Positions 8,264-17,071 of a stretch of 64,000 bases of DNA are shown here, piece by piece. Origin of the DNA: Roseisolibacter agri (lineage in GTDB: Bacteria; Gemmatimonadota; Gemmatimonadetes; Gemmatimonadales; Gemmatimonadaceae); NCBI RefSeq assembly GCF_030159095.1, contig NZ_BRXS01000003.1, positions 62,001-126,000 on the forward strand. Direction: 5' to 3'. The notes under the pieces were generated by a model. That model made no database searches and had not been told where the DNA came from. It saw only the letters and a list, made by a program, of their open reading frames with translations. Both the position numbers and the translations under genes were made by a program. Positions within the stretch are counted from its first letter, which is position 1, and each line of letters starts with the position of its first letter.

Positions 8264-9589
8264 CTACCGCACGGGCAGTCGACTCGACGATGCTCCATTC
8301 TCGACCGCGCCGTCGAGCAGCCCGCCGCGCGTCACCAGCTGCGCGGCCAGCACGGTCTGGATGACGCCCGCGATGTTGCCGGTCGTCGCCTCCGGTGCGC
8401 CGCGGCCGTCGCTCGCGATGGTCACCAGCTTCGCCTCGGCGAGCGCCGACGCGATCGCGGGCGCGAGCTGCGGCAGCATCTCGACCTGGCGATAGCGGAA
8501 GTAGCTCTCGCCACCCGCCTGGATCGCGGCGTTCACCTTCTCGATGCTCTCCGCCGTCGCGGCGGCGACCGTCCGGATGCGGATCGCCTCCGCCTCGGCG
8601 GCCGCCTGCGCCTCGATGCGCACGCGCTCCGCGTCGGCGCGTGCCTGGGCGATCTGCGTCGCGTCCAGCTCCGACGTCCGCTGCACGGCGAGCGCGTCCT
8701 GCTTCTTCGCCTCCGCCTGCGCGATCAGCGCCGCGTTCGACGCGCGCGTCTGCTCCAGCTCGCGCTGCCGGTCCGAGATCACGCGCTCGGCCTCCAGCTG
8801 CGCCTCGCGCGCGCGGCGGGTCTGCAGCGCGGCAACGATCTCCGCGTTGGCCTGCGCCTCCGCCGCCGACTGGCGGCGCCGCGCCTCGGCCACCTCGGAC
8901 TGCACCACCTTGATGTTGAGCGAGTTGAAGATCAGCCCCAGGTCCGTGAGCTCGCGCGAGCACGCCTTGCGGATGATCACCGCCAGTGGATCGTCGTCGT
9001 CCTCGGCGGCCTGCATCGCCTGCATCGTGGCGGCTGGCGCGAGGAGCGGCGTGAGCGACGTGCCCGGCGTGGCCGCGGGCAGCGCCGACGTTGCCGGCAG
9101 CGCGCGCGGCGCGGGCGCCGTCTTCGCGGAGAAGAGCTGGTCGTGCGTCAGCAGGTTGATCGCGCGGCGCCCGGAGCTCGAGAGCAGATCGGTGAGCGTG
9201 CTCACCTGGTCGGGCTCCGGCTTCGCGAAGAAGCGGTTCGCGGCCGTCTTGATGAGCGCGTCCGTGTCGCCCACCGAGACGATCGCGCTCGCGAGCACGC
9301 GCACCTTGATCGGGCGCGGTGTCCCCGTCTCGTCGACGTCGGCCGTCTGGTCGGTGATGTCGAGATCGACGTTGATCACCTTGCTCGACAGCGTGGTGCC
9401 CGTCGTCAGCAGCGGGATCTCCTTCGACTTGCCGGGGCCGCGGTAGATGACGGTGCCGCCGTGCAGCCAGCTGACCATGCGGATCGTGCCCGCCTCGACG
9501 TTGCGCAGGAACGCCGCGACGATGGCGGGAATGAGCCCGAACACGACGCCCAGCACGATCGCGATCACGACGTAGGAGGTCAGTGCCAT
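8264..9589 (-). CDS. SPFH/flotillin-like membrane protein
   Basis: The product has 441 residues from the ATG at 9589. One N-terminal membrane helix (YVVIAIVLGVVFGLIPAIVAAF) is followed by an SPFH/band 7 domain (about 30-240). A long Ala/Glu/Arg coiled-coil region typical of flotillins follows (about 240-370), with repeated EAEAIR- and QAEAKKQ-like heptads. An unusual Pro/Ala-rich insert sits near residues 150-175 (APAPRALPATSALPAATPG). Flotillins scaffold membrane microdomains. It is last in an operon with an NfeD-like protein and a second SPFH protein. Confidence 0.85.
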   Translation of the reverse strand: MALTSYVVIAIVLGVVFGLIPAIVAAFLRNVEAGTIRMVSWLHGGTVIYRGPGKSKEIPLLTTGTTLSSKVINVDLDITDQTADVDETGTPRPIKVRVLASAIVSVGDTDALIKTAANRFFAKPEPDQVSTLTDLLSSSGRRAINLLTHDQLFSAKTAPAPRALPATSALPAATPGTSLTPLLAPAATMQAMQAAEDDDDPLAVIIRKACSRELTDLGLIFNSLNIKVVQSEVAEARRRQSAAEAQANAEIVAALQTRRAREAQLEAERVISDRQRELEQTRASNAALIAQAEAKKQDALAVQRTSELDATQIAQARADAERVRIEAQAAAEAEAIRIRTVAAATAESIEKVNAAIQAGGESYFRYRQVEMLPQLAPAIASALAEAKLVTIASDGRGAPEATTGNIAGVIQTVLAAQLVTRGGLLDGAVENGASSSRLPVR

Positions 9590-9644
9590 GGTGGTCCTCG
9601 GCCCATGCGGGCCGGTATGGGAAGCGGAGCCGCGCGCCTCTGCG

Positions 9645-10298
9645 TCAGCGGCCCAGGAACGAGACGGTGCAGCGATGGCGCTCGGGATCGACGTGCTCGA
9701 CGCGCAGCCGGTCGCCGGCGCGCACGCGCAGGCCGAGCACGCGGTCCTCGTGGCGCAGGGTGCCGAGCACCTGCACGACCTGCCCGTCGACCTCGAGGGC
9801 GACGAGGCCCTGGCCGTTGGCGTCGAAGCCGCTGGCGGCGCGCGCCTCGTCGAGCAGCGCGCTCTCCAGCGTGCGCGCGGGCGCGGAGGCGAAGCGCAGC
9901 AGGAAGCGCCAGAGCGGCGCGACGACCAGCCGCTCGAACGCGACGCCGCCGAGCAGCGCGAGCGCGACCAGCGCGACGCCGCCCACGAACGGGCGCAGGA
10001 GCAGCCCCGTCGCGCCGAAGCCCACGAGCGCGCTGCAGAGGACGCGCGGCGACGCGAGCGACCAGAGGACGTCGCGCCCGCCGTGGTGATGGGGCGCGGC
10101 CGCGTGCTGCGCGGCGCCGTGGTGCGGCGCGGCATCGTGATGATGCGCCGCGCCGTGATCGTGGCCGTGATGGCCATCAGGGCCGTGGTGGACCTGGTGG
10201 CCCGACTGGCCGTGATGGCCGTGGCGTCCCAGGCCGCTGGCCGCCATGACCGTCAGGCCGGCGGCGCCGAGGGCGAGGGAGAAGGTGTAGGTGTCCAT
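9645..10298 (-). CDS. NfeD-like membrane protein with His-rich N terminus
   Basis: The 217-residue protein begins with a membrane segment and then a stretch (about 25-75) extremely rich in His and Gly (HGHHGQSGHQVHHGPDGHHG and on). Two more membrane helices follow (LCSALVGFGATGLLLRPFVGGVALVAL), then a C-terminal beta-rich region like the OB fold of NfeD (GQGLVALEVDGQVVQVLGTL, GDRLRVEHVDPER). NfeD proteins pair with SPFH proteins, which fits its place between two SPFH genes. The His-rich part could bind Ni, Zn or Cu, which is inference. Confidence 0.75.
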   Translation of the reverse strand: MDTYTFSLALGAAGLTVMAASGLGRHGHHGQSGHQVHHGPDGHHGHDHGAAHHHDAAPHHGAAQHAAAPHHHGGRDVLWSLASPRVLCSALVGFGATGLLLRPFVGGVALVALALLGGVAFERLVVAPLWRFLLRFASAPARTLESALLDEARAASGFDANGQGLVALEVDGQVVQVLGTLRHEDRVLGLRVRAGDRLRVEHVDPERHRCTVSFLGR

Positions 10299-10332
10299 GG
10301 GGTGGCGCGGGCGCGCGGCCCGCGCCGCACGG

Positions 10333-11385
10333 TCACGGCCGTGGCGCCGGCAGCTGGATCAGCGGCGTCGCGCCGCCCGAGACCTGCGGCAGCTGGCCGT
10401 TCCACTTCTTCATCTGCTCGTACTGCACGAGCGTCGGCGTGATGCTGCGCGACAGCAGCTCGTTCGCCTTCGCCTGCGCCTCGGCCTCGGTGAGGATCGC
10501 CTTCGCGCGGCCCGCCGCCTTGATCGAGTCGCCCTGCGCCTGGAAGGTGTTCTTCTGCAGCTCGTTCTGCGCGGTGAGCGCCTGCTGCTGCATCACGTTC
10601 TTCGTGTTGATCGCCTGCATCACCGACTCCGGCGCGCGCAGCTCGTTGAGCGTGAACTGCTTCACGACGATCCCGTACGGCGCGAGCCGCTGCGAGATGA
10701 GCCCCTGCGCGCGTCCCACCGCCTCCGCCTTCTTGGGGCCGATGATGTCGGCGATCTGCTCGCTGCCGATGACCTCCTGCAGCGCCTGGCGGATGGTCTG
10801 CTTCACGTAGCCGTGCTGGATGGTGCCGATGTCGGTGCGGAAGGTCTGGTAGAGCTGCGGCACCTTCGCCGGGTCGAGCTCGAACGACATCGACACGTCC
10901 ACCGAGAGCGGCTGGCCTTCCTGCGAGTTGACGTTGATCTCGTCGTTCGGCCCGCCCTCGTCGTTCGCGCGCGTGAGGACGAGCGTCTGCATGAAGGTCG
11001 GGTACTCCTCGATCGCCGTCAGCAGCGGGTTGCGTGCGTGCAGCCCGGGGCCCAGCGGCGTGCGATCGACGCCGCCGCCGGTGCGGTGGATGACGATGCC
11101 GACGTGGCCGGGGTTCACGTACGTCACCATCGACGGCGCGAGCACCGTCAGCGCGAGGATGCCGGCGACGAACGCGAAGACGCGCCGCACCGAGCGTCCG
11201 GTGTCGCGCGGACGCGGCGGCTCGCCGCCGGCCACGCCGCGGCGTCCCGCACGGCCGCTCGTGGGCGTGTAGCTCCCGAGGTCGGGCATGCGCGCGCCGA
11301 TGCCGGCGCGCAGCGTGTCGGCGAAGGACGAGGACGACTCCGTGGCGCCGTCGGCGCCGCTGTCACGTTCGTCAGGCGATCCCAT
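10333..11385 (-). CDS. SPFH/prohibitin-like protein
   Basis: From the ATG at 11385 the protein has 350 residues. A disordered N terminus (about 1-65) precedes one membrane helix (RVFAFVAGILALTVLAPSMV). The band 7/SPFH domain follows (about 90-270): VNPGHVGIVIHRTGGGVDRTPLGPGLHARNP is the usual opening and NVMQQQALTAQNELQKNTFQ the start of the coiled coil. It ends QLPAPRP. The start overlaps the stop of the upstream zinc-ribbon gene by 14 nt. It probably forms ring-like complexes with the NfeD and SPFH neighbours. Confidence 0.88.
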   Translation of the reverse strand: MGSPDERDSGADGATESSSSFADTLRAGIGARMPDLGSYTPTSGRAGRRGVAGGEPPRPRDTGRSVRRVFAFVAGILALTVLAPSMVTYVNPGHVGIVIHRTGGGVDRTPLGPGLHARNPLLTAIEEYPTFMQTLVLTRANDEGGPNDEINVNSQEGQPLSVDVSMSFELDPAKVPQLYQTFRTDIGTIQHGYVKQTIRQALQEVIGSEQIADIIGPKKAEAVGRAQGLISQRLAPYGIVVKQFTLNELRAPESVMQAINTKNVMQQQALTAQNELQKNTFQAQGDSIKAAGRAKAILTEAEAQAKANELLSRSITPTLVQYEQMKKWNGQLPQVSGGATPLIQLPAPRP

Positions 11386-11632
11386 CGAGGGTCTCCGCGT
11401 AGCAATGCGGGCAGATCCGCTCGCCGGTCGGCAGGCGGACGAGGTCGCGCTCCTCCAGGTCGCCGTGCAGCGGGCAGCGGAGGAACACCTCGCGCTCGAT
11501 GCGCCGGCGGTTCGCGGACTGGCGGGCCCAGAGGCCCAGCGGGGTGTGCCCGAACACCCCATATGCGACGAGGGCGACCGCCACCGCGATGAACGCGGCG
11601 AAGAGGACGCCCTCGAGTAGGATCGTGACCAT
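11372..11632 (-). CDS. small membrane protein with C-terminal zinc-ribbon-like Cys pairs
   Basis: This 86-residue protein has one N-terminal membrane helix (LLEGVLFAAFIAVAVALVAYGVFG) and a cytoplasmic tail with CPLHGDLEERDLVRLPTGER and then ICPHCY. The CxxH...CxxC arrangement suggests a bound zinc ion. It is the first gene of the SPFH operon and overlaps the next gene by 14 nt. I do not recognise a named family; a role in assembling the SPFH complex is a guess from position. Confidence 0.7.
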   Translation of the reverse strand: MVTILLEGVLFAAFIAVAVALVAYGVFGHTPLGLWARQSANRRRIEREVFLRCPLHGDLEERDLVRLPTGERICPHCYAETLDGIA

Positions 11633-11696
11633 CGTGCCCCAATCTACGGGCCGCCGGTCCGGAAAGTTACGGGGCGCCGCGCCCGTCGCCGGTCCG

Positions 11697-12218
11697 TTAC
11701 GCCGCCGGCTCCTCCGACACCGCCTCCGATTCCGGCACCGGCAGCGCCGCCGCGGTCGTGCCGAGCCGCCGGAGGAGCGCGCGGGCGGCCTGCTGCTCCT
11801 CGTGCGTCAGCCCGGCCATCGCCGCGTGCACCACCGCCGCGTGACGCGGGAACGCCTCCCGGACGAACGCCGTGCCGGCGTCGGTGAGCACCGCGTAGCG
11901 CGCGCGCCGGTCCTCGTCGCACCGGTCGCGGCGCACCAGCCCGCGCCGCTCCAGTCGGTCCACGAGGTACGTGACGCCGCCGCTCGACACGAGGAGCGAG
12001 CGCTGCACCTCGCCCAGCAGCATGGGGCCCTTGTGGTGCAGCGCCTCCAGCACGCCGAACTCGGCGAGCGTCAGCCCGTGGCGGGCGACGTCGGCGGCGG
12101 CGTGTGCGGCGATGGCGGCCTGCGCGCGCGACAGCACGACCCACAGCTTGAGCGCGTCGCGCTCGGCGGGGCCGACGTCGGGCGGGGTCGGGGTATGGCG
12201 CGGGTGGCTGGACGTCAT
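11697..12218 (-). CDS. MarR family transcriptional regulator
   Basis: The 173-residue protein has the MarR winged-helix layout: helix HGLTLAEFGVLEALHHKGPM, recognition part LLGEVQRSLLVSSGGVTYLVDRLERRGLVRR and wing RCDEDRRARYAVLTDAG. MarR proteins are dimeric repressors released by small ligands or oxidation. The start lies 113 bp from the divergent amidase gene. TAATTT ends 9 nt before the ATG, and an imperfect palindrome CTCACCGTTGAG (12235-12246) lies just upstream as a possible autoregulatory operator. Confidence 0.88.
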   Translation of the reverse strand: MTSSHPRHTPTPPDVGPAERDALKLWVVLSRAQAAIAAHAAADVARHGLTLAEFGVLEALHHKGPMLLGEVQRSLLVSSGGVTYLVDRLERRGLVRRDRCDEDRRARYAVLTDAGTAFVREAFPRHAAVVHAAMAGLTHEEQQAARALLRRLGTTAAALPVPESEAVSEEPAA

Positions 12219-12260
12219 GGCGCCCGCAAATTACCTCACCGTTGAGACGCTCCACCAGAG
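12218..12260. promoter_or_regulatory. marR upstream region with -10-like TAATTT and imperfect palindrome
   Basis: On the minus strand TAATTT (12233-12228) is 9 nt before the MarR start. CTCACCGTTGAG at 12235-12246 is symmetric at 5 of 6 base pairs. A MarR dimer site overlapping its own promoter would be usual for the family; binding is inference. Confidence 0.35.
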
Positions 12261-12331
12261 AGTCGAACGACCCTGGTCGCCGGCGCGTCCGCCCCACCCC
12301 GCCCTCCGCTTCCTACCTCCATCCCGCATCC

Positions 12332-14176
12332 ATGACGATTCCCGACACGCCCCAGTCCGGGCTGCCCGACCGCCGCGCCTTCATGGGCGTGTTCGCCGCG
12401 ATGGGGCTCGGCTCGACGCTGCTGCCCGGCGTGCTGTGGGCGAAGGTCTCCGACGGCGCCGAGGTCACGACGGCCAGCGTCGCGGCGGCGGCCGAGATCG
12501 CGGGGCTCGAGTTCGACGAGCAGGAGAGGACGACGCTCGTCGAGGCGCTGAAGCGCCAGCTCGCGCAGATCGAGGCGCTGCACAAGGTGCCGCTGCCGAA
12601 CGAGGTCGCGCCCGCGATCCACTTCGACCCGCGCGTGCCGGGCACGTCGTCGGCGCTGCTGGGCACCACACGGCGCGGTGGAGCGGCGACCCCTGCGGCG
12701 CCCGCCGCGTCGAGCGCGGCGCGGATGACGCGCGCGCCGCAGCGCATCACGGCCGTGCCGCGCGACGCCGAGCTGGCGTTCCAGCCGGTGGCGGTGCTCG
12801 CGGAGCTGGTCCGCACGCGCAGGGTGACGCCGTCGCAGCTCACGGAGCTGTACCTGTCGCGCATCAAGGCGCACGATCCGGTGCTGAAGGCAGTCATCAC
12901 CGTGACCGAGGAGCGCGCGCGCGCGCAGGCGAAGCAGCTGGACGACGAGATCGCGCGCGGCCGGTGGCGCGGCCCGCTGCACGGCATCCCGTGGGGCGCG
13001 AAGGACCTGCTGGCCGCGAAGGGCTACAAGACGACGTGGGGCGCGGGCCCGTACCGCGATCAGACGATCGACGCCGACGCCGAGGTGGTGAAGCGCCTCG
13101 ACGCCGCGGGCGCGATCCTGATCGCGAAGCTGACGCTGGGTGAGCTGGCGCAGGGCGACGTGTGGTTCGGCAACGGGCCCACCGACGCCGGCCCGAACGA
13201 GACGACGCGCAAGGGCCAGCGCACGCGCAACCCGTGGAACGTGGAGCAGGGCTCGAGCGGATCGAGCGCGGGCCCCGCGAGCGCCACGGCGGCGGGCCTC
13301 GTGGGCTTCAGCATCGGCAGCGAGACGCTCGGCTCCATCTCGTCGCCGTCGACGCGCTGCGGCGTGACGGGGCTGCGGCCGACGTTCGGGCGCGTGCCGC
13401 GCACGGGCGCGATGGCGCTGTCGTGGACGATGGACAAGCTGGGCCCGATCTGCCGCTCGGTGGAGGACTGCGCGCTGGTGCTGGACGCGATCCACGGCCC
13501 GGACGGCGCGGACCTGACGTGCATCGAGGCGCCGTTCCGATGGGATGCCGCGCGCCCGCTGCGCGCCATCCGCGTCGGCTACGTGAAGCAGGCGTTCGAC
13601 CTGCCGGCGACGGATCCCGCGAACCCGCAGCGGCAGCAGCATCCGACGAAGGCGTTCGACGACGCGGCGCTGGCAGTGCTGCGCGAGAAGGCGGGCATCG
13701 AGCTGGTTCCGGTCGAGCTGCCGAACGCGCCGTACGACGCGATGCGGATGATCCTGATCGCGGAGGCGGCGGCGGCGTTCGACGAGCTCACGCGGTCGAA
13801 CCGCGACCGGGAGCTGGTGCAGCAGGGGCCGGGCGACTGGGCGAACACCTTCCGTCAGGCGCGCTTCATCCCCGCGGTGGACTACATCAACGCCAACCGC
13901 GTGCGCACGACGGCGATGCAGCAGTGGGCGCGCGTGTTCGACGCGGTGGACGTGATCGTGTCGCCGACGGGCGCGGCGGGGCTCAACCAGCTGACGGCGA
14001 CGAACCTCACGGGCCATCCGGCGGTGATCCTGCCGCACGGCTTCAACCCGAACGGCACGCCGGTGTCGCTGACGTTCCTGGGGAAGCTGTTCGGCGAGGC
14101 CGAGCTGCTGCGCCTGGCGCACGCGTACCAGCAGGCGACGGACTTCCACCTGAAGCGGCCGGCGAAGTTCGTGTGA
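12332..14176 (+). CDS. amidase signature family hydrolase with Tat-like signal
   Basis: The protein has 614 residues from the ATG at 12332. The N terminus DRRAFMGVFAAMGLGSTLLPG resembles a twin-arginine signal, so export to the periplasm is likely. The amidase signature domain runs about 145-610: catalytic Lys in GIPWGAKDLLA, the Gly/Ser-rich stretch QGSSGSSAGPASATAAGLVG and the nucleophile region FSIGSETLGSISSPS. These make the Ser-cisSer-Lys triad that cleaves amide bonds. Residues 30-140 hold an extra helical region and an Ala/Pro-rich linker. Substrate unknown; annotation as a Glu-tRNA amidotransferase subunit would be wrong because of the signal peptide. Confidence 0.88.
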   Translation: MTIPDTPQSGLPDRRAFMGVFAAMGLGSTLLPGVLWAKVSDGAEVTTASVAAAAEIAGLEFDEQERTTLVEALKRQLAQIEALHKVPLPNEVAPAIHFDPRVPGTSSALLGTTRRGGAATPAAPAASSAARMTRAPQRITAVPRDAELAFQPVAVLAELVRTRRVTPSQLTELYLSRIKAHDPVLKAVITVTEERARAQAKQLDDEIARGRWRGPLHGIPWGAKDLLAAKGYKTTWGAGPYRDQTIDADAEVVKRLDAAGAILIAKLTLGELAQGDVWFGNGPTDAGPNETTRKGQRTRNPWNVEQGSSGSSAGPASATAAGLVGFSIGSETLGSISSPSTRCGVTGLRPTFGRVPRTGAMALSWTMDKLGPICRSVEDCALVLDAIHGPDGADLTCIEAPFRWDAARPLRAIRVGYVKQAFDLPATDPANPQRQQHPTKAFDDAALAVLREKAGIELVPVELPNAPYDAMRMILIAEAAAAFDELTRSNRDRELVQQGPGDWANTFRQARFIPAVDYINANRVRTTAMQQWARVFDAVDVIVSPTGAAGLNQLTATNLTGHPAVILPHGFNPNGTPVSLTFLGKLFGEAELLRLAHAYQQATDFHLKRPAKFV

Positions 14177-14189
14177 GCCGGCGTCGTCG

Positions 14190-14360
14190 CGCCGGACCCT
14201 GAAGAGCGAACGGCATTTGCAAGGATAAGATCGGAAAAGGTCGGATAACGACGGAGGGCTCCGCGTGAGTGCGAGGGATCGCGCACCACGCGGAGCCCTC
14301 CGTCGTTATCAGATCTTCTCAGATTCCCATCCTTGCTGCTGTTGCCGTTCGGGCCCGGCG
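14190..14360. repeat. nested palindromic intergenic element, family B copy 1
   Basis: A perfect 24-bp stem is formed by 14244-14267 and 14287-14310 with a 19-nt loop. The arms begin GATAACGACGGAGGGCTCCG. Outer pairs are GCAAGGAT (14219-14226) with ATCCTTGC (14329-14336), and the flanks carry GCGCCGGACCC (14189-14199). It follows the amidase stop and precedes the GntR gene on the same strand. Confidence 0.85.
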
Positions 14361-14445
14361 GGCTTGCTGCATGGGCCGTGCAGCACGATGATTCATGCTC
14401 GCCGCGGCGCGCGGGGCGCCGGGCACACGAGGGGAGGAGGGGACG

Positions 14446-15366
14446 ATGGGAAGTGGAGCCCTGCGCGAGCGCATCGCCGACGCGCTGCGGCAGCGCATCG
14501 CGGGCGGGCTGCAGCGCGGCGGGCTGCGGCCCGACGACCGGCTGCCGACGACGCGCGAGCTGGCCGTCGATCTGGACGCGGATCCGCGCGTGGTGGCCGC
14601 GGCCTACCGCATGCTCGCCGACGAGGGGCTGGTGGAGATACGGCCGCGCGCGGGCGTGTTCGTCGCCGCGCTCCCCGGCAACTCCGCGCTCCCCGGCACG
14701 CCGCCCACCGCGTGGATGGCCGACGTGGTGGCGCAGGGGATCGCGCGTGGCGTGGCGGTGCCGACGCTGGCCGCGTGGTTCGCGCGCGCGACGACCGGGC
14801 GTCCGACGGCGGCGGCGGTGGTCGCCGCGACGCTGGACCAGGCGATGGGCCTCGCGCGCGAGCTGCGCGACGACTTCGGGCTGTCGGCGCACGGCGTGCT
14901 GGCCGAGACGATCCGGCCGGGCGAGCGACTGCCGCGCGCGGTCGAGCGGGCGAACCTGCTGGTGGCCACCGAGCTGACCGCGCCCTTCGCGCGGCGGCTG
15001 GCGGAGCGACTCGGCAAGCGGCACGTGGTGATCGACGTGCGACCGGACCTGCTGAGCCCCGAGTGGCGCCTGCTGCTGACGCGCGTCGCGTACGTCGTGA
15101 TCGCGGATCCGCGCTTCGGCGCGCTGGTGCACGCGCTGGTGGAAGGCGTGGAGGGCGCGACGAACGTGCGCGTGCTGGTCGCGGGCCGCGACAGCCTGTC
15201 GAGCATCCCGCCCGAGGCGCCGACCTACGTCACGGAGGCGGCGCGCGATCGCCTGGGCCGCACGAGCCTTCCGGGCCGCGTGCTGCCGCCGGCGCGCACG
15301 CTGGGCGCGGAGTCGACGCTGCTCATCACGCGGGCGCTGGTGGAGCGGAACCTCGCGGCGAAGTGA
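14446..15366 (+). CDS. GntR family transcriptional regulator
   Basis: From the ATG at 14446 the product has 306 residues; GGAGGAGGGG just upstream is one of the few strong Shine-Dalgarno sequences in this half of the window and decides this start over the ATG at 14395. Residues 1-75 are a GntR winged helix (ALRERIADALRQRIAGGLQR, RLPTTRELAVDLDADPRVVAAAYRMLADEGLVEIRPRAGVFV). The remaining 230 residues form an effector region that I cannot assign to FadR, HutC or MocR types. Targets are unknown. Confidence 0.85.
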   Translation: MGSGALRERIADALRQRIAGGLQRGGLRPDDRLPTTRELAVDLDADPRVVAAAYRMLADEGLVEIRPRAGVFVAALPGNSALPGTPPTAWMADVVAQGIARGVAVPTLAAWFARATTGRPTAAAVVAATLDQAMGLARELRDDFGLSAHGVLAETIRPGERLPRAVERANLLVATELTAPFARRLAERLGKRHVVIDVRPDLLSPEWRLLLTRVAYVVIADPRFGALVHALVEGVEGATNVRVLVAGRDSLSSIPPEAPTYVTEAARDRLGRTSLPGRVLPPARTLGAESTLLITRALVERNLAAK

Positions 15367-15368
15367 AC

Positions 15369-15613
15369 GCTGCGTGCTGCGTGGCCTGCACCATCGCGCC
15401 GGCCTCCCCCTGCCTATTGGGGAGGACGCGGATGCTCCGGATCATGACGGATGCTGCGGATCGCTCCGTGTGGCGGCGACGTCCCATGCACGCCGCGGAG
15501 CGATCCGAATGATCCGTGCCGATCCGGAGCATCCGCATCCTCTCCAACAGGCGAAGAGGTCCGGTGCGCCGACGCGTCCCGACCGGCCGTACCCGAAGCA
15601 CGCAGCACGCAGC
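15369..15613. repeat. nested palindromic intergenic element, family A copy 3 (most complete)
   Basis: The element has perfect 15-bp terminal arms, GCTGCGTGCTGCGTG at 15369-15383 and CACGCAGCACGCAGC at 15599-15613. The core stem runs TTGGGGAGGACGCGGATGCT on the left (15417-15436) and AGCATCCGCATCCTCTCCAA on the right (15528-15547). An inner GGATCGCTCCG faces CGGAGCGATCC. It fills the whole gap between the convergent GntR and epimerase genes. Confidence 0.88.
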
Positions 15614-15615
15614 CG

Positions 15616-17034
15616 TCACTTCCCCAGCTCGAACCGCAGCGCCTCCTCCACCGTCGGGTGCTGGAAGACGAAGCCCGCGTCGAGCAGTGCGCGCGGCACC
15701 ACGCGCTGACTCACGAGCACCATCTCGTCGGCCTGCTGGCGGCCGAGCGCGAGGCGAACCGCGAAGGCGGGCGCTGGCACGATCGCGGGACGGTGCAGCA
15801 CGCGACCGAGCGTGTGCGCGAACTCGTCGTTCGTCACGGGCTCGGGAGTCACGACGTTGACCGGGCCGCGCAGCGCGTCGTGCACGAGCGCGAAGTGCAG
15901 CGCGCCGATCACGTCGTCCAGCGCGACGACGCTCATCCACTGCGTGCCGTCGCCGATGTGGCCGCCCGCGCCCAGCTGGAACGGCAGCATGAGGCGCGGC
16001 AGCGCGCCGCCGCGCGGGCTGAGCACGATGCCGAAGCGCAGGCGCACGACGCGCACGCCGGCACGCTCCGCCGGTGCGGCCGCCGCCTCCCAGCGCTGCG
16101 CGACCTCGGGGAGGAAGCCGTGGCCGGGCGCGCTCGTCTCGTCGAGCAGCTCGTTCCCGCGGTCGCCGTAGTAGCCGATCGCGCTCGCGCACACCAGCGT
16201 GCGCGGACGCCGCTCCATCCGCGCCAGCGTCTCCGCGAGCAGCGCGGTGCCGCGCACGCGGCTGTCCTCGATCGCGCGCCGGTGCGCGGGCGTCCAGCGG
16301 TCCGCGACGCTCGCGCCGGCGAGGTGGACGACGGCGTCGACGCCCTCCAGCGCGTCCGGATCCAGGCGTCCGGCCGCCGGGTCCCACTGCACGTCGCGCA
16401 GCTGCGGCGTGGCCGACGGCTGCGGCGCGCCGCGCCCGATGCGCACCACCGTGTGGCCGCCGGTGGTGAGGAAGGGCACCAGCGTGGAGCCGATCATCCC
16501 CGACGCGCCGGTGACGGCGACGGTCATCGGCGGCGCGGCGGCGGCCGCGTGGCGGGCGAGGTCGTTGGCGGTCACGGCGTGGCGGTGACGGAAGAGGCGC
16601 GCGAGCTCCGCGCGGGCGAGCGCGCCGCCCACCAGCGCGCCCGGCACCCCGAAGGGTAGCGCGAGCTCCACGTCGTCGGTGAGGACGCTGGCGGCGGGAC
16701 CATCGGGCTCGACGCGGTGCAGGTGCGTCCAGTACGCGAACGGGCCCTCCAGCTGCTCGTCGCGGAACTGCCGCCCCGGGACGTGATCGCGGTGCTCGAC
16801 CACCCAGCGCGCTGGCACGACCAGGTCCACCAGCGGATCGAGCGCCGACAGCAGCGCCGGCGCGACGCGCACGTCGAGCTCGACGCGCGCGCCGTCGGTG
16901 ATGCGGCCATCGGTGCGGACGACGCGCACGCGCTGCCACGGCGGCGACAGCCGCTCGAACGCGCCGGGGCGCTCGTGCCAGGCGAAGAGGTCCGCCGCGG
17001 GAACGGGGACGCGCAGCGATCGGGTGACGCGCAT
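15616..17034 (-). CDS. SRPBCC-TIGR01777 fusion (epimerase/SDR39U1-like)
   Basis: From the ATG at 17034 there are 472 residues. Residues 1-150 form an SRPBCC/START-like ligand-binding domain (RSLRVPVPAADLFAWHERPG, PGRQFRDEQLEGPFAYWTH). Residues about 168-470 are a TIGR01777 NAD(P)-binding domain: VAVTGASGMIGSTLVPFL, VHLAGASVADRW, CASAIGYYGDRG and the C-terminal VVPRALLDAGFVFQHPTVEEAL. The fusion is common in this family. The reaction is unknown. A GTG at 17049 is an alternative start. Confidence 0.88.
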   Translation of the reverse strand: MRVTRSLRVPVPAADLFAWHERPGAFERLSPPWQRVRVVRTDGRITDGARVELDVRVAPALLSALDPLVDLVVPARWVVEHRDHVPGRQFRDEQLEGPFAYWTHLHRVEPDGPAASVLTDDVELALPFGVPGALVGGALARAELARLFRHRHAVTANDLARHAAAAAPPMTVAVTGASGMIGSTLVPFLTTGGHTVVRIGRGAPQPSATPQLRDVQWDPAAGRLDPDALEGVDAVVHLAGASVADRWTPAHRRAIEDSRVRGTALLAETLARMERRPRTLVCASAIGYYGDRGNELLDETSAPGHGFLPEVAQRWEAAAAPAERAGVRVVRLRFGIVLSPRGGALPRLMLPFQLGAGGHIGDGTQWMSVVALDDVIGALHFALVHDALRGPVNVVTPEPVTNDEFAHTLGRVLHRPAIVPAPAFAVRLALGRQQADEMVLVSQRVVPRALLDAGFVFQHPTVEEALRFELGK

Positions 17035-17071
17035 GCCGGACGAACGCACGCGGCAGCGTGCGGGGTCCCGA

